Origin: Shewanella polaris
GTDB lineage: Bacteria; Pseudomonadota; Gammaproteobacteria; Enterobacterales; Shewanellaceae
Direction: 5' to 3'
Assembly: GCF_006385555.1 (NCBI RefSeq)
Contig: NZ_CP041036.1
Span: forward strand, 1,302,001 to 1,366,000
DNA: 64,000 bases
Shown here piece by piece: positions 26,950 through 36,187 of the stretch (position 1 is the stretch's first letter; each line of letters starts with the position of its first letter). The position numbers and the translations under genes were made by a program. The notes beneath the pieces are model-generated. The model saw nothing but the letters and a program-made list of their open reading frames with translations. It was not told where the DNA came from and did no database searches.

Positions 26950-28221
26950 ATGTCATTTACGTCGCTAGGGTTACCGCCATTAATATTAGATGCGGTTAAT
27001 CAATCCGGGTATCAAACTGCTACTCCTGTTCAACAAGCAGTGATTCCGCTAGCGCTCACCGGTCGAGACGTATTAGCCAGTGCTGAAACCGGCACCGGGA
27101 AAACAGCTGCTTTTGCATTACCTTTGTTAAGCCAGCTCATGGCACAAGATGATGTGGATTTGTCGCCGTCGCAACGTTTACGTGTACTTATCATGACGCC
27201 TACGCGTGAGTTAGCGATTCAAATCGAACAGAACTTAGTTAAATACAGCCAGTTTATTAATCTTACTAGTTTAGCCGTTTATGGTGGCGCCAGTATCAAC
27301 CCTCAGCGTAAGGCATTAGAGCAAGGCGTGGATGTATTGGTGGCAACACCAGGACGATTGTTCGACATTATTGGTCAGCATGAATTGGATTTATCATCGG
27401 TTACTCATTTGGTGATAGACGAAGCTGACCGGATGCTCGACCTTGGCTTTGTTAAAGATATCGAAAAAGTGAAACGCTTAATTGCTCGAAAGCATCAAAC
27501 CATGATGTTTTCGGCTACTTTTTCTGAAGAGGTTAAAACCCTTGCCGCTAAGATGCTAAACGATCCTGAATTCGTCCATGTTGAAACCCAAACCACAGCC
27601 GCCAATGTTGTCCAGCAAGTGTATAAAGTGGATACTCGCCGTAAAGCCGAGCTGTTATCGGAACTCATTGGTAAACATAATTGGCAGCAAGTGATGGTGT
27701 TTACCAGCCGCAAAGAAACGGCAGATCATTTATACCGCGAGTTAACCCTAGACGGTATTAAGGCATCGGTATTTCACGGTGATAAAAGCCAAGGGGCACG
27801 CAACCGTGCATTAGAAGAGTTTAAAGCCGGTCAGTTACGAGTATTAATCGCCACAGACTTGGCCGCTCGTGGGCTTGATATCCAAGCGCTGCCAAGAGTG
27901 ATTAACTTTGAATTGCCTGAAGAGTGCGAAGATTATATTCATCGTGTTGGGCGTACGGGTCGAGCAGGATTAGGTGGTGAAGCCATTTCGCTGGTGAGCC
28001 CGCAAGAACTTGAATTGCTTGGAGCGATAGAACAACTCATTGAACAAACATTGCCAATAATGGTGCCAACAGGGTATGAAGAAGGCGCACCACTGCCTGC
28101 CCGATACCGAGATGTTGCGGCAGAAAAACCGAAAAAAGCGTTTAAACATAAACGCGGCAAGCCATCTCAAACAGACGTAAAGCCTACCCGAAAAGGCAAA
28201 TACGCTAAAGCGAAAAAATGA
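26950..28221 (+). CDS. rhlE: DEAD-box RNA helicase, RhlE-like
   Basis: A 423-residue ATP-dependent RNA helicase. All family motifs are seen: Q motif (FTSLGLPPLILDAVNQSGYQ, PVQQ), AETGTGKT, PTRELA, TPGR, DEAD, SAT, DLAARGLDI and HRVGRTGRAG. The tail is short and basic (KPKKAFKHKRGKPSQTDVKP), suited to RNA binding. The role is probably ribosome assembly or RNA turnover, often cold-related; that is family knowledge. Its stop overlaps the start of the next gene in an ATGA, so translation is coupled. RhlE is preferred over SrmB by overall pattern, without a search. Confidence 0.88.
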   Translation: MSFTSLGLPPLILDAVNQSGYQTATPVQQAVIPLALTGRDVLASAETGTGKTAAFALPLLSQLMAQDDVDLSPSQRLRVLIMTPTRELAIQIEQNLVKYSQFINLTSLAVYGGASINPQRKALEQGVDVLVATPGRLFDIIGQHELDLSSVTHLVIDEADRMLDLGFVKDIEKVKRLIARKHQTMMFSATFSEEVKTLAAKMLNDPEFVHVETQTTAANVVQQVYKVDTRRKAELLSELIGKHNWQQVMVFTSRKETADHLYRELTLDGIKASVFHGDKSQGARNRALEEFKAGQLRVLIATDLAARGLDIQALPRVINFELPEECEDYIHRVGRTGRAGLGGEAISLVSPQELELLGAIEQLIEQTLPIMVPTGYEEGAPLPARYRDVAAEKPKKAFKHKRGKPSQTDVKPTRKGKYAKAKK

Positions 28222-29354
28222 TCACTAAACCGATAAAAACCAATATTATTACTGGCTTTTTGGGTGTGGGTAAAACCACGCTCATTAAACAATTGCTAGC
28301 CCATAAGCCGCCTGATGAAGTGTGGGCAGTGTTGGTTAATGAATTTGGCGAAATTGGTATTGATGGCAGTTTGCTTAATACTGTTACGGCAACTTCAGAT
28401 AATAATCAAGCTGATCAGCAGCCAAACCAAGCAGCAGCATTGCCAAGTGTGGTGATTAAAGAAGTGCCCGGTGGTTGCCTTTGCTGTGCTGCTGGTGTGA
28501 TGACACAAGTGGCGATCAATCAACTTATTCAACAAGCTAAACCTGACCGATTATTGATTGAACCGACTGGTCTTGGTCATCCTGCAGAAATTATAACGTT
28601 ATTACAGGCCCCACATTTTCAACAAGTGATTAAATTGCAAACCAGCTTATGCTTGGTTGATGCACGTAAAATCAGTGACGACCGTTATTACAACCATGAT
28701 ACTTTTATTCAGCAATTACAAATTGCTGATACGGTGATTGCCAATAAAGCGCAATACTATACTGAGCAAGATAAACAACAGTTAACCGAGTTTATGGCTC
28801 AGCTACAGCGAGCCGAGACTCCGGTACTTTATTGTGATGCTCACTTTACTCAAACAGCGTTATTGCAACAGATTATCGATTTATTGGATCAACCCACAGC
28901 TAAGCTTAATCGCAAGCAATCATTAGCATCGACTAAGCCTACACGTTTATTAACAGGCGGTGCTAAGCAATGGTTTTTGCCAATGGCTTCGTCAACATCG
29001 CCAGTGAATGACGATGATCAACAATTTGACCAACAACAGCTTGCTGAGCAAGGGTTTATCTATAAAACCAATCAAGGTGAAGGTTGTTACAGTAGTGGCT
29101 GGATTATTGATAGCCAACGCAGTTTCAACTTTGAGCTGTTTATGCGGTGGGTTGAATTGGTCAAAGCGTTAAATGTGCTTAGGCTTAAAGCGATAGTTAT
29201 CACTGACGATGGTATTTTAAGTGTCAATATGGTCGATGATACACTGAGCTTAGATGAATTAGATGATGCGCTTGATTCGCGAATTGAGATCATTAGCGAG
29301 ACACCACTTGATGGCGATACATTGCAACAGCAGTTGTTTGCTTGCGCGATCTAG
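28218..29354 (+). CDS. CobW/YjiA-family (COG0523) metal-chaperone GTPase
   Basis: A 378-residue GTPase. G1 is GFLGVGKTT near residue 13; EVPGGCLCCAAG contains the CxCC metal-binding motif (Cys87, Cys89, Cys90); EPTGLGHPAEII follows and the G4-type motif is IANKAQ. A CobW C-terminal domain ends the protein. The family inserts or traffics Zn, Co or Ni; YjiA and ZigA are the nearest models. A His-rich metal loop is not evident. It overlaps rhlE by 4 bases and shares its promoter, so it may be expressed with RNA metabolism rather than by a Zur site (none seen). Confidence 0.88.
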   Translation: MITKPIKTNIITGFLGVGKTTLIKQLLAHKPPDEVWAVLVNEFGEIGIDGSLLNTVTATSDNNQADQQPNQAAALPSVVIKEVPGGCLCCAAGVMTQVAINQLIQQAKPDRLLIEPTGLGHPAEIITLLQAPHFQQVIKLQTSLCLVDARKISDDRYYNHDTFIQQLQIADTVIANKAQYYTEQDKQQLTEFMAQLQRAETPVLYCDAHFTQTALLQQIIDLLDQPTAKLNRKQSLASTKPTRLLTGGAKQWFLPMASSTSPVNDDDQQFDQQQLAEQGFIYKTNQGEGCYSSGWIIDSQRSFNFELFMRWVELVKALNVLRLKAIVITDDGILSVNMVDDTLSLDELDDALDSRIEIISETPLDGDTLQQQLFACAI

Positions 29355-29399
29355 CAAGAACTTGTTATACACTTTGGCATCACTTTCATATCCCAATAA

Positions 29400-29435
29400 A
29401 AAAGGACATTGATAGATTATCAATGTCCTTTTTAT
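29400..29435. terminator. Bidirectional terminator between the CobW-type GTPase and dld
   Basis: AAAAGGACATTGAT pairs perfectly over 14 bases with ATCAATGTCCTTTT around a 5-base loop, with T-tracts on both strands. It ends the rhlE-cobW unit and the lldP-dld unit. Confidence 0.9.
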
Positions 29436-29454
29436 TGACCTTGTTCCTAGTTCA

Positions 29455-32259
29455 CTAACGTGTACATTCTTCAAGTAGATAAGCTAAGTGACGGTAAGAA
29501 ATACCGCTATGGTGAGTTAACCCCACTTCACACGTTCGGTTAGCGTAATAACCTTCTTTGGTTTCTAGCGGAATGAGCTTTTTAATGTTGCGCAAAGCAC
29601 TGGCGTTAATTTCTGGCTTGTACAAGCCTTTCTCACCAGAATAACCACAGCAAGTAATGCCTTCAGGTAATACAACATTGTGAGTACATGCATCTGCAAT
29701 AGCTTGCAGTTTAGGCTCTAGCTTCATCTTACGAGCGCTACAACCTTGATGAAGGGTAATGTTGGCTTTCTTAGTAATGGTCATGCTTGGTAATAATTCG
29801 TCATGCATAAACTCAACTAAATCGAGCACTTTCACTTTTGGGTTACCCGTTAGTGTTCGATAAGTACAAGACAGTGCATCAACTACTATTGGCACTTTGC
29901 CATTTTCAGACAGTTTACTGAGCGTTTCAATCAGTTCATCGCGCTTAGCGTTGGCATTTTTAAAATCACCTTTTGACTCCCACATCTGCCCACAGCATAA
30001 ACTACGGGTATTCTCTGGAATAATGACATTGTAGCCAGCACGCTCAAGTAAGGTGATAACCACTTCTGGTAATGTGCGGTTGTCAGGATCTTTCGGCGTT
30101 GGACCAAAGGTTCTGCCACCACAAGCTGGGAAGTATAAAACCGTTGGCTGACCTTGTTTAGGCGCTGAAGGTTTAGTCACTTTTCCGCCTTTAGCGAAGT
30201 CAGGGTTCCAATAGGGTACTTCTTTAGAAATAAGACGGCCGGCTTTCATTATCGAATTGGTAATGCCATCACCTGTTATTTTATGGACAATGTTTAAAAT
30301 ATCAAAGCCTGTGCTGATCACTTGGTTAACCGCACCATAATGCTTAGCTTGGAAGTCGAGCACTTTTTGTTCTGTGGTGGTGATGTATGGTGTACGTAAT
30401 TTACGAGTCAACTCACCCATGCTGTTATCAACTGGGCAGGCAATGGTACACAACTGACACGCTGCACAGGTGTCAATAACATCGTATTTGGAGCTAGCAC
30501 GCATTTTTGCCGCAGCTTGTTGGTCACCAGATTGTTCTAAACGTTCTATTTCACGAAGTACCGCAATCCGTTGACGTGGCGAGAAGTTCAGTGCCGATGT
30601 AGGGCAGGTTTTTTCACAAAAACCACACTCAATACAGTTGTCGACAAAGTCATCAACCACGGGACAAGGTTTAATGTTTTTAACGTGCACCAACGTGTCG
30701 TCATTGAGGATAACCCCAGGGTTTAATAATCCACTTGGATCGAATACCTGTTTAATTTGCTTCATCAAGGTATAAGCGTCGCTACCCCATTCCATTTCAA
30801 CAAATGGGGCGACAGCACGACCGGTACCATGTTCAGCTTTCATTGACCCGTCGTACTTGTTGATCACCATTTCTGCGACATCTTGCATAAAGCCATGGAA
30901 ACGATTGATATCGTCTTGTGAGGCAAAAGTGGGTGTAATAATAAAGTGGAAGTTACCCGCTAATGCATGGCCATAAATGACCCCTTCAGGATAACCGTGT
31001 TTATGGAATAATGCGGTTAAGTCGGCTGCCGCGGCGGCTAAGTGCTGAACCTCAAATGCAACATCTTCAATAATGACTGATGTGCCTTTTGGTCTTGCTC
31101 CGCCAATAATAGGGAATAGACCAGAACGCATCGCCCAATATTGGCCATAAACAGCAGGATCATTACTGAATTCGGTTGGACGTTCCGTTTTGATATGAGC
31201 AATTTTTTCAATCACATCTTCAGTATATTTTGTTAATGTTTCAGCATCGTTTGCACGACACTCAATTAATAAAATTGCTGAACCTTCGGGTAAATTACTG
31301 AGCCATAGCGGCATACCAGCTTTGCCGGTAACCGACTTAATTGATGCCCAGTCAAGTAATTCTGCTGCAGCTACGCTATCACCTATAATAGGGGGGATTG
31401 CACTCGCGGCATCTTCCATATTGAAAAACACGGCCATGGCAGAGGCTTTGTATTTGGCCTCTTCAACCGTGTGATAAGTCACTTCATTAACAAATGCGAG
31501 TGTGCCTTCAGAACCTACAATTAAATGGTTGATTAAATCAAAGGGATCACTAAAGTCTACCAGTGCATTTATGCTGTAGCCCGTGGTATTTTTAATTGAG
31601 AATTTTTTACGAATACGTGCTGCTAAAGTCGGATTGTTTTGGGTTAATTGTGCCAAATCACTTAAGGCCGCTAGCAACATGGGCTGCGATTGACTGAATG
31701 CCGCTTTTGAATGTGGGCAGCCTGTATCAAGTTCAGTTCCATCTGCGAATATTAATTTAGCCGACTTGATTGTTTGATAACTGTTTTGAGCGGTACCACA
31801 ACACATACCAGAGGCATTATTTGCCACCATACCTGCTATTTTAGCTGAAGCTAAGGTGGCAGGATCGGGGCCAATTTTTTTATTGAACGGCTTTAACGCT
31901 AAATTAGCATCAGAACCAATCACTGCGGCGCCTAAAGTGATGGATAATTTGTCTTCGCTGATGTCAATATTTCGAAAGCCATCATGACCTAAAATCAATA
32001 AAATACCTTCACCGATAGCTTGACCCGATAGACTGGTACCCGCGGCACGAAAAGTCACTGGTACGCTGTTAGCTTTGGCAATATTAAGGGTGATTTTAAC
32101 TTGTTCAGGGGTATCTGCATGCACCACAATTTTAGGTACGATACGGAAATAACTGGCATCTGTTGACCACGCAAAACGGCGGACAGGATCATTCGATACG
32201 GCGTCAGCGCCGAGTTGTGATGTTAACGTATCCATCACTACTTGATAATTAATAGTCAT
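29455..32259 (-). CDS. dld: D-lactate dehydrogenase Dld-II type: FAD-linked oxidase fused to Fe-S and CCG domains
   Basis: A 934-residue respiratory enzyme that oxidises D-lactate to pyruvate and passes electrons to the membrane. Order: FAD-binding PCMH-type domain (about 35-220, FRAAGTSLSGQAIGEG), FAD-oxidase C-terminal domain (to about 510, KAEHGTGRAVAPFVEMEWG), two 4Fe-4S sites (CIECGFCEKTCP and CAACQLCTIACPVD) and two CCG motifs (CCGQMWESKG and CCGYSGEKG). This arrangement matches the Shewanella Dld-II protein that is linked to lldP. The ATG at 32259 with AAGAGAA upstream is preferred over an in-frame GTG at 32277. The lldEFG genes for L-lactate oxidation that I would expect next are absent; the strand ends in a terminator. 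Confidence 0.9.
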   Translation of the reverse strand: MTINYQVVMDTLTSQLGADAVSNDPVRRFAWSTDASYFRIVPKIVVHADTPEQVKITLNIAKANSVPVTFRAAGTSLSGQAIGEGILLILGHDGFRNIDISEDKLSITLGAAVIGSDANLALKPFNKKIGPDPATLASAKIAGMVANNASGMCCGTAQNSYQTIKSAKLIFADGTELDTGCPHSKAAFSQSQPMLLAALSDLAQLTQNNPTLAARIRKKFSIKNTTGYSINALVDFSDPFDLINHLIVGSEGTLAFVNEVTYHTVEEAKYKASAMAVFFNMEDAASAIPPIIGDSVAAAELLDWASIKSVTGKAGMPLWLSNLPEGSAILLIECRANDAETLTKYTEDVIEKIAHIKTERPTEFSNDPAVYGQYWAMRSGLFPIIGGARPKGTSVIIEDVAFEVQHLAAAAADLTALFHKHGYPEGVIYGHALAGNFHFIITPTFASQDDINRFHGFMQDVAEMVINKYDGSMKAEHGTGRAVAPFVEMEWGSDAYTLMKQIKQVFDPSGLLNPGVILNDDTLVHVKNIKPCPVVDDFVDNCIECGFCEKTCPTSALNFSPRQRIAVLREIERLEQSGDQQAAAKMRASSKYDVIDTCAACQLCTIACPVDNSMGELTRKLRTPYITTTEQKVLDFQAKHYGAVNQVISTGFDILNIVHKITGDGITNSIMKAGRLISKEVPYWNPDFAKGGKVTKPSAPKQGQPTVLYFPACGGRTFGPTPKDPDNRTLPEVVITLLERAGYNVIIPENTRSLCCGQMWESKGDFKNANAKRDELIETLSKLSENGKVPIVVDALSCTYRTLTGNPKVKVLDLVEFMHDELLPSMTITKKANITLHQGCSARKMKLEPKLQAIADACTHNVVLPEGITCCGYSGEKGLYKPEINASALRNIKKLIPLETKEGYYANRTCEVGLTHHSGISYRHLAYLLEECTR

Positions 32260-32353
32260 AACATGTTCTCTTAACACTTGGATGAACAGCAGGCATAGCG
32301 TGCCTACTGTTATTGTATTGTTATCGTTAGATTAGAAGTCACTTTATGGTGAA

Positions 32354-34006
32354 TTAAAATCCACCCCAGATAACTGCAATGGTGCCTGCTACTAGGGCAT
32401 AACCTAGGGCAATAGGCATTGTTTTACGAATAATTTCTGATTCTCTTCCTGCCATTCCCACAACGGTTGCTGCAGCCACGACGTTCATCACACACATCAT
32501 ATTACCCGCATTAGCGCCAATACCTTGTAAGGCTAACGCGATAGCGTGATTCATTCCGATATTGTCGGCAACAGAGTACTGTAGGCCTGAGAACATCATA
32601 TTTGAGAAGGTTGCCGAACCTGAAAGGAAGGCACCAAAAATACCTACAATTGGAGAAACCCAAGCCCAAACTGAACCCATGCTATTGGCCAGTAAGTCTG
32701 CTAATGCAACTGGCATTGACTCGAGGCCTGCACTATTTACTCCAGAGTTAAGGAATATCTTCACCATAGGTACTGATGCACCTAAAGAAATAATCGTTGG
32801 CAGCATTGAACGACAAGATACGGTAATTGATTGTTTCATTGCAGCAGGCTTCATTTTAAATAAGATAAAACCGAATAAGCAGACCACGACAAAGAATACA
32901 CCCGGAGCATAGAGCGTGGCAAAGCCTGCTTTAAGTTCGGTACCCAGTAAACCTGTCCAACTAATATTAAAGCTGGTTAACCAGCTTTTAAATGGGGCAA
33001 TGACACGAGACAAGACTAACAAGGCTGCCATAATGACGTATGGCGACCAAGCTGCCATTTGTGAAAACTTAACGGGTGTTTGATTAACAGCTAGATCTCC
33101 GTCTGATTTATTGTCATTTTCACTGAAATCACACCAAGGTTGTGATGGTAATAACCAACCTTTTTTAGCCACTGGAATGACTAATGCCATACCCACAAGT
33201 GAACCAATAACCGATGGGAACTCAGGACCTGCAAAATAGTTAATTAACCATGCAGGTACCGTAAAGGCAAAGCCAGCAAACAGGGCGAATTTCCAAATTT
33301 GTAAGCCTTCTTTAATTGATTTATTTCGACCAAAAAAGCCGGTTAAGACACAAACCATTACTAACGGAATCAATGAACCTGTCACTAAGTCTATTGTAAT
33401 CATGTGCTTAGCAATAAACTGTGCGTAACCCACAAAAGTACCACCATGTTCAGCAAATTGACCTGCTGCCATGTTGACTCCACCTTCAGTTAGACCTTGT
33501 TCCATACCAAACAATACGGGTAGACCAATCGCCCCAAACGATACGGCTGTAGAGTCTCCTATTAATGCAACCACAGCAGCTGCAATCGGTGGTACGCCTA
33601 ATAGTACTAACAACGGCGCCCCAATGGCCGCTGGTGTACCAAAGCCTGCTGAGCCCTCAATGAAGGAGCCAAACAACCAACAAATTATCACAACTTGAAC
33701 ACGAGCATCCGCACTGATGTTAGTAAAACCAGCTCGAATGGTGTCCATAGCCCCGGAATATTTGAGTGTGTTTAACAAAAATACCGCACCAAAAATAATG
33801 GTTAACGGGGTTAATGCAGATAGAAGCCCTTCAACGACAGATGCAGCAAGGAGTTGCGTGTCCATTTGCCAAATAAAGACCGCCGCTAGCCCTGTCACTA
33901 CCATTGATATCGGCATCGCTTTGGATGCCGGTAAGCGCATAAGGACTAAAAATACCATTACGCTTATAATGGGCGTTAAGCTAGCGAGTAACTGTAATAT
34001 TGTCAT
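32354..34006 (-). CDS. lldP: Lactate permease LldP/LctP
   Basis: A 550-residue inner-membrane transporter of the LctP family with about 12-14 hydrophobic helices; it imports lactate with protons. Typical segments are GSFIEGSAGFGTPAAIGAPL and IVGIFGAFLSGSATFSNMMF. It lies 94 bases upstream of dld on the same strand, so import and oxidation of lactate are encoded together. AGAGGT precedes the ATG. A possible FNR/EtrA box and a short hairpin lie upstream. Confidence 0.94.
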   Translation of the reverse strand: MTILQLLASLTPIISVMVFLVLMRLPASKAMPISMVVTGLAAVFIWQMDTQLLAASVVEGLLSALTPLTIIFGAVFLLNTLKYSGAMDTIRAGFTNISADARVQVVIICWLFGSFIEGSAGFGTPAAIGAPLLVLLGVPPIAAAVVALIGDSTAVSFGAIGLPVLFGMEQGLTEGGVNMAAGQFAEHGGTFVGYAQFIAKHMITIDLVTGSLIPLVMVCVLTGFFGRNKSIKEGLQIWKFALFAGFAFTVPAWLINYFAGPEFPSVIGSLVGMALVIPVAKKGWLLPSQPWCDFSENDNKSDGDLAVNQTPVKFSQMAAWSPYVIMAALLVLSRVIAPFKSWLTSFNISWTGLLGTELKAGFATLYAPGVFFVVVCLFGFILFKMKPAAMKQSITVSCRSMLPTIISLGASVPMVKIFLNSGVNSAGLESMPVALADLLANSMGSVWAWVSPIVGIFGAFLSGSATFSNMMFSGLQYSVADNIGMNHAIALALQGIGANAGNMMCVMNVVAAATVVGMAGRESEIIRKTMPIALGYALVAGTIAVIWGGF

Positions 34007-34099
34007 GCATACCTCTGGTATTGTGGGTACTAAATTATTATTATTTGTTAGCGTTTCGCTAACGAGGCTGTAATAGACGTTATTTAAGTGTTAAAAGTG

Positions 34100-34113
34100 T
34101 TGATCGAGATCAT
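34100..34113. promoter_or_regulatory. Candidate FNR/EtrA (or CRP-type) box upstream of lldP
   Basis: TTGATCGAGATCAT matches TTGAT-N4-ATCAA at 9 of 10 defined bases. It is about 95 bases before the lldP ATG. FNR-family control of lactate genes would fit an anaerobically respiring host, but the match is the only evidence. Confidence 0.4.
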
Positions 34114-34222
34114 TTTAATAACCAAGATAACGTTTTCGTTGATAAAAATGAGATCTGTGTCTAATACTGGAATAGTGGTATCGGTTCAGAGACTCATTTT
34201 GGGGACGCAGAGACATACAAAT

Positions 34223-34250
34223 AAAGCCAAACGATTGAACGATTGGCTTT
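34223..34250 (-). terminator. Possible terminator of nadK
   Basis: AAAGCCAA and TTGGCTTT form an 8-bp stem with a 12-base loop, about 80 bases past the nadK stop; on the minus strand TATTTG follows. Confidence 0.5.
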
Positions 34251-34328
34251 AAAATAACGTTAATTAGTCAATGTTAATGTGAAGGGGTTCACGCGACAGA
34301 TATTGAAAATGTAAAAAAGTGTAAAATG

Positions 34329-35207
34329 TTAAAAGAGTTTACTGCCCCAGCCTAATTTTTGGCGTAATACATGGAAGTAATTGTGGCCTTTGGGATGTAT
34401 GAGTCTAAGGCGTTCAGACGATCGGCGAATAAATATTTCATCGCCAGGTAATACCGCTAAATGCACATGGCCATCACAACTGACTTCGAGGTTTTCACCA
34501 TTATCTGGCGATACTACAAGTTTTATAATGCTGCATGCATCGACCACAATAGGGCGGCAAGACAGGGTATGTGGAAACATAGGCACTAAAATAAGAGCTT
34601 GCAGATTAGGGGTTAAAATTGAGCCTCCAGCAGACAAAGAATAAGCAGTGGAACCGGTAGGAGTGGAGACAATCATTCCATCTGCGCGCTGGCTATACAT
34701 AAATTGCTCATCAATATAGACCTCAAATTGGATCATATGAGCAATTTTACCTGGGTGAAGAACCGCTTCATTTACAGCTGTGTTACTTGAGGTTATTTTT
34801 CCATGACGGTGAACTTCAGCTTCTAATAAAAAACGGTGTTCGGTTTCAAATTCACCGCTAAGCACTTTCGATAAAGCTTCTTCAAAATTATCGGGTGGTA
34901 AATCCGTTAAAAAACCTAAGTTTCCTCGATTTAAACCAATAACAGCAACGTTAAAACGAGCCAATACTCTGGCAGCACCTAGCATATTGCCATCACCGCC
35001 GACTACGATGGCTAAATCACAGTGTTCACCCATTTCAAGCAGATCCATTGAACAAACGTCTGAACCTAATTCTGCAGATACTCGTTCTTCAACAATGACT
35101 TTATACCCTTGCATTTTTAACCAATGATGCAACCGGGTTAATGTAAGGTTAGTACCTTGATGATGTGGCTTACCGATGAGTCCAATAGTCTGAAACATTT
35201 TAGTCAT
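34329..35207 (-). CDS. nadK: NAD kinase
   Basis: A 292-residue ATP-NAD kinase, the only known route to NADP. Motifs: [15 protein letters not shown] at the start, [12 protein letters not shown] (the GGDGN catalytic/ATP motif), [22 protein letters not shown], and [17 protein letters not shown]. An in-frame extension reaches 35273, but it would cover the sigma-32 promoter of grpE and has no family match, so the ATG at 35207 ([16 protein letters not shown]) is chosen; ATG 35198 is possible. It is divergent from grpE, as in E. coli. Confidence 0.93.
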   Translation of the reverse strand: MTKMFQTIGLIGKPHHQGTNLTLTRLHHWLKMQGYKVIVEERVSAELGSDVCSMDLLEMGEHCDLAIVVGGDGNMLGAARVLARFNVAVIGLNRGNLGFLTDLPPDNFEEALSKVLSGEFETEHRFLLEAEVHRHGKITSSNTAVNEAVLHPGKIAHMIQFEVYIDEQFMYSQRADGMIVSTPTGSTAYSLSAGGSILTPNLQALILVPMFPHTLSCRPIVVDACSIIKLVVSPDNGENLEVSCDGHVHLAVLPGDEIFIRRSSERLRLIHPKGHNYFHVLRQKLGWGSKLF

Positions 35208-35231
35208 ATTCGGGTTTGTTATGCCTTTAGG

Positions 35232-35262
35232 CCTTGAAACATGAAAATTGATCCCCATAATA
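35232..35262 (+). promoter_or_regulatory. Heat-shock (sigma-32) promoter of grpE
   Basis: CCTTGAAA (35232-35239) and CCCCATAATA (35253-35262) are separated by 13 bases. These match the E. coli sigma-32 consensus CTTGAAA / CCCCATnT almost perfectly. It lies about 105 bases before the grpE ATG, so heat-shock induction is expected. Confidence 0.9.
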
Positions 35263-35365
35263 TACTCAAACAAATTAAAAGTGTGAGATTTACTGTTAAA
35301 TTCCAGTAAATGGCCACTTTATTGTCCTAGAATAGCCAATAACGCATTTTTTAGCCGGAGTGAAA

Positions 35366-35959
35366 ATGAGTAACGAATCGCAAAATCAAGTGGAAGAAGT
35401 CGTCACATCTGATGTCGCGGCTGATGAAGCAAGTTTGATGGATGAATTAACCCAAGCAAATTTTAGAATTGAAGAATTAGAGCAGCGCCTTGCTGAATCA
35501 GAAACTGCACTAGCTGAACGTAAAGATGTTGAAATGCGTGCAGCAGCAGAAACGCAAAATATCCGTACTCGTGCGGCCAAAGATGTCGAACAAGCACGTA
35601 AATTTGCTTTAGAAAAATTTGTTAACGAATTATTGCCTGTGATAGACAATATGGAGCGAGCATTACAGGGGACTAACCCTGAAGATGAAGCAACTAAATC
35701 TATCTATGAAGGTGTTGAATTGACCATGAAGGGTTTTTTAACCTCGGTTGAGAAGTTTGGTGTGACCCAAGTTAATCCTTTAGGTCAACCATTTAACCCT
35801 GAACATCATCAAGCCATTGGTATGCAACCAAGTGCTGAGTATCCTGCTAATACTGTGATGATGGTTATGCAGAAAGGTTACTTATTGAATGGTCGTATAT
35901 TACGCCCAGCAATGGTGATGGTATCTCAAGGCGGCGAAAGTGTGGATGTCGAAGCATAA
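35366..35959 (+). CDS. grpE: Nucleotide exchange factor GrpE
   Basis: A 197-residue co-chaperone that releases ADP from DnaK. An acidic N terminus is followed by a long helix (about 20-90, [20 protein letters not shown], then [20 protein letters not shown]) and the C-terminal beta domain with [10 protein letters not shown] and [17 protein letters not shown]. The ATG at 35366 (GGAGTGAAA upstream) is used rather than the in-frame GTG two codons earlier. A sigma-32 promoter precedes it. dnaK and dnaJ are not in this window. Confidence 0.95.
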   Translation: MSNESQNQVEEVVTSDVAADEASLMDELTQANFRIEELEQRLAESETALAERKDVEMRAAAETQNIRTRAAKDVEQARKFALEKFVNELLPVIDNMERALQGTNPEDEATKSIYEGVELTMKGFLTSVEKFGVTQVNPLGQPFNPEHHQAIGMQPSAEYPANTVMMVMQKGYLLNGRILRPAMVMVSQGGESVDVEA

Positions 35960-36092
35960 AGATTAATTTAAGTCTGACACTTAAGTTAGTTACTAATATA
36001 GGTCTCTAATATTAGTATTCAACATTAGCTTCTTGTATTAGTCGATGGTATTGATCTTTAGCATTCATCATGAGTTGTTAAAAAACAGACAC

Positions 36093-36124
36093 AAAAAAGG
36101 ACTGAATCTTCAGTCCTTTTTTAT
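36093..36124. terminator. Bidirectional terminator between grpE and dxs
   Basis: AAAAAAGGACTGA and TCAGTCCTTTTTT form a perfect 13-bp stem with a 4-base loop and T-tracts on both strands. Confidence 0.92.
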
Positions 36125-36187
36125 TGGCTTTATTTGATGCTATGAATAGCAAATATAATCATCGCAACCATAAAAAATACAAAAGCA

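Larger units (their letters stand above)
34007..34328. other. Intergenic region upstream of lldP
   Basis: About 320 bases with the lldP promoter and the end of the nadK unit. It holds a 7-bp perfect hairpin GTTAGCG-TTT-CGCTAAC (34047-34063) in the lldP leader, an FNR-type box and a terminator; both of these are listed separately. Confidence 0.5.
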
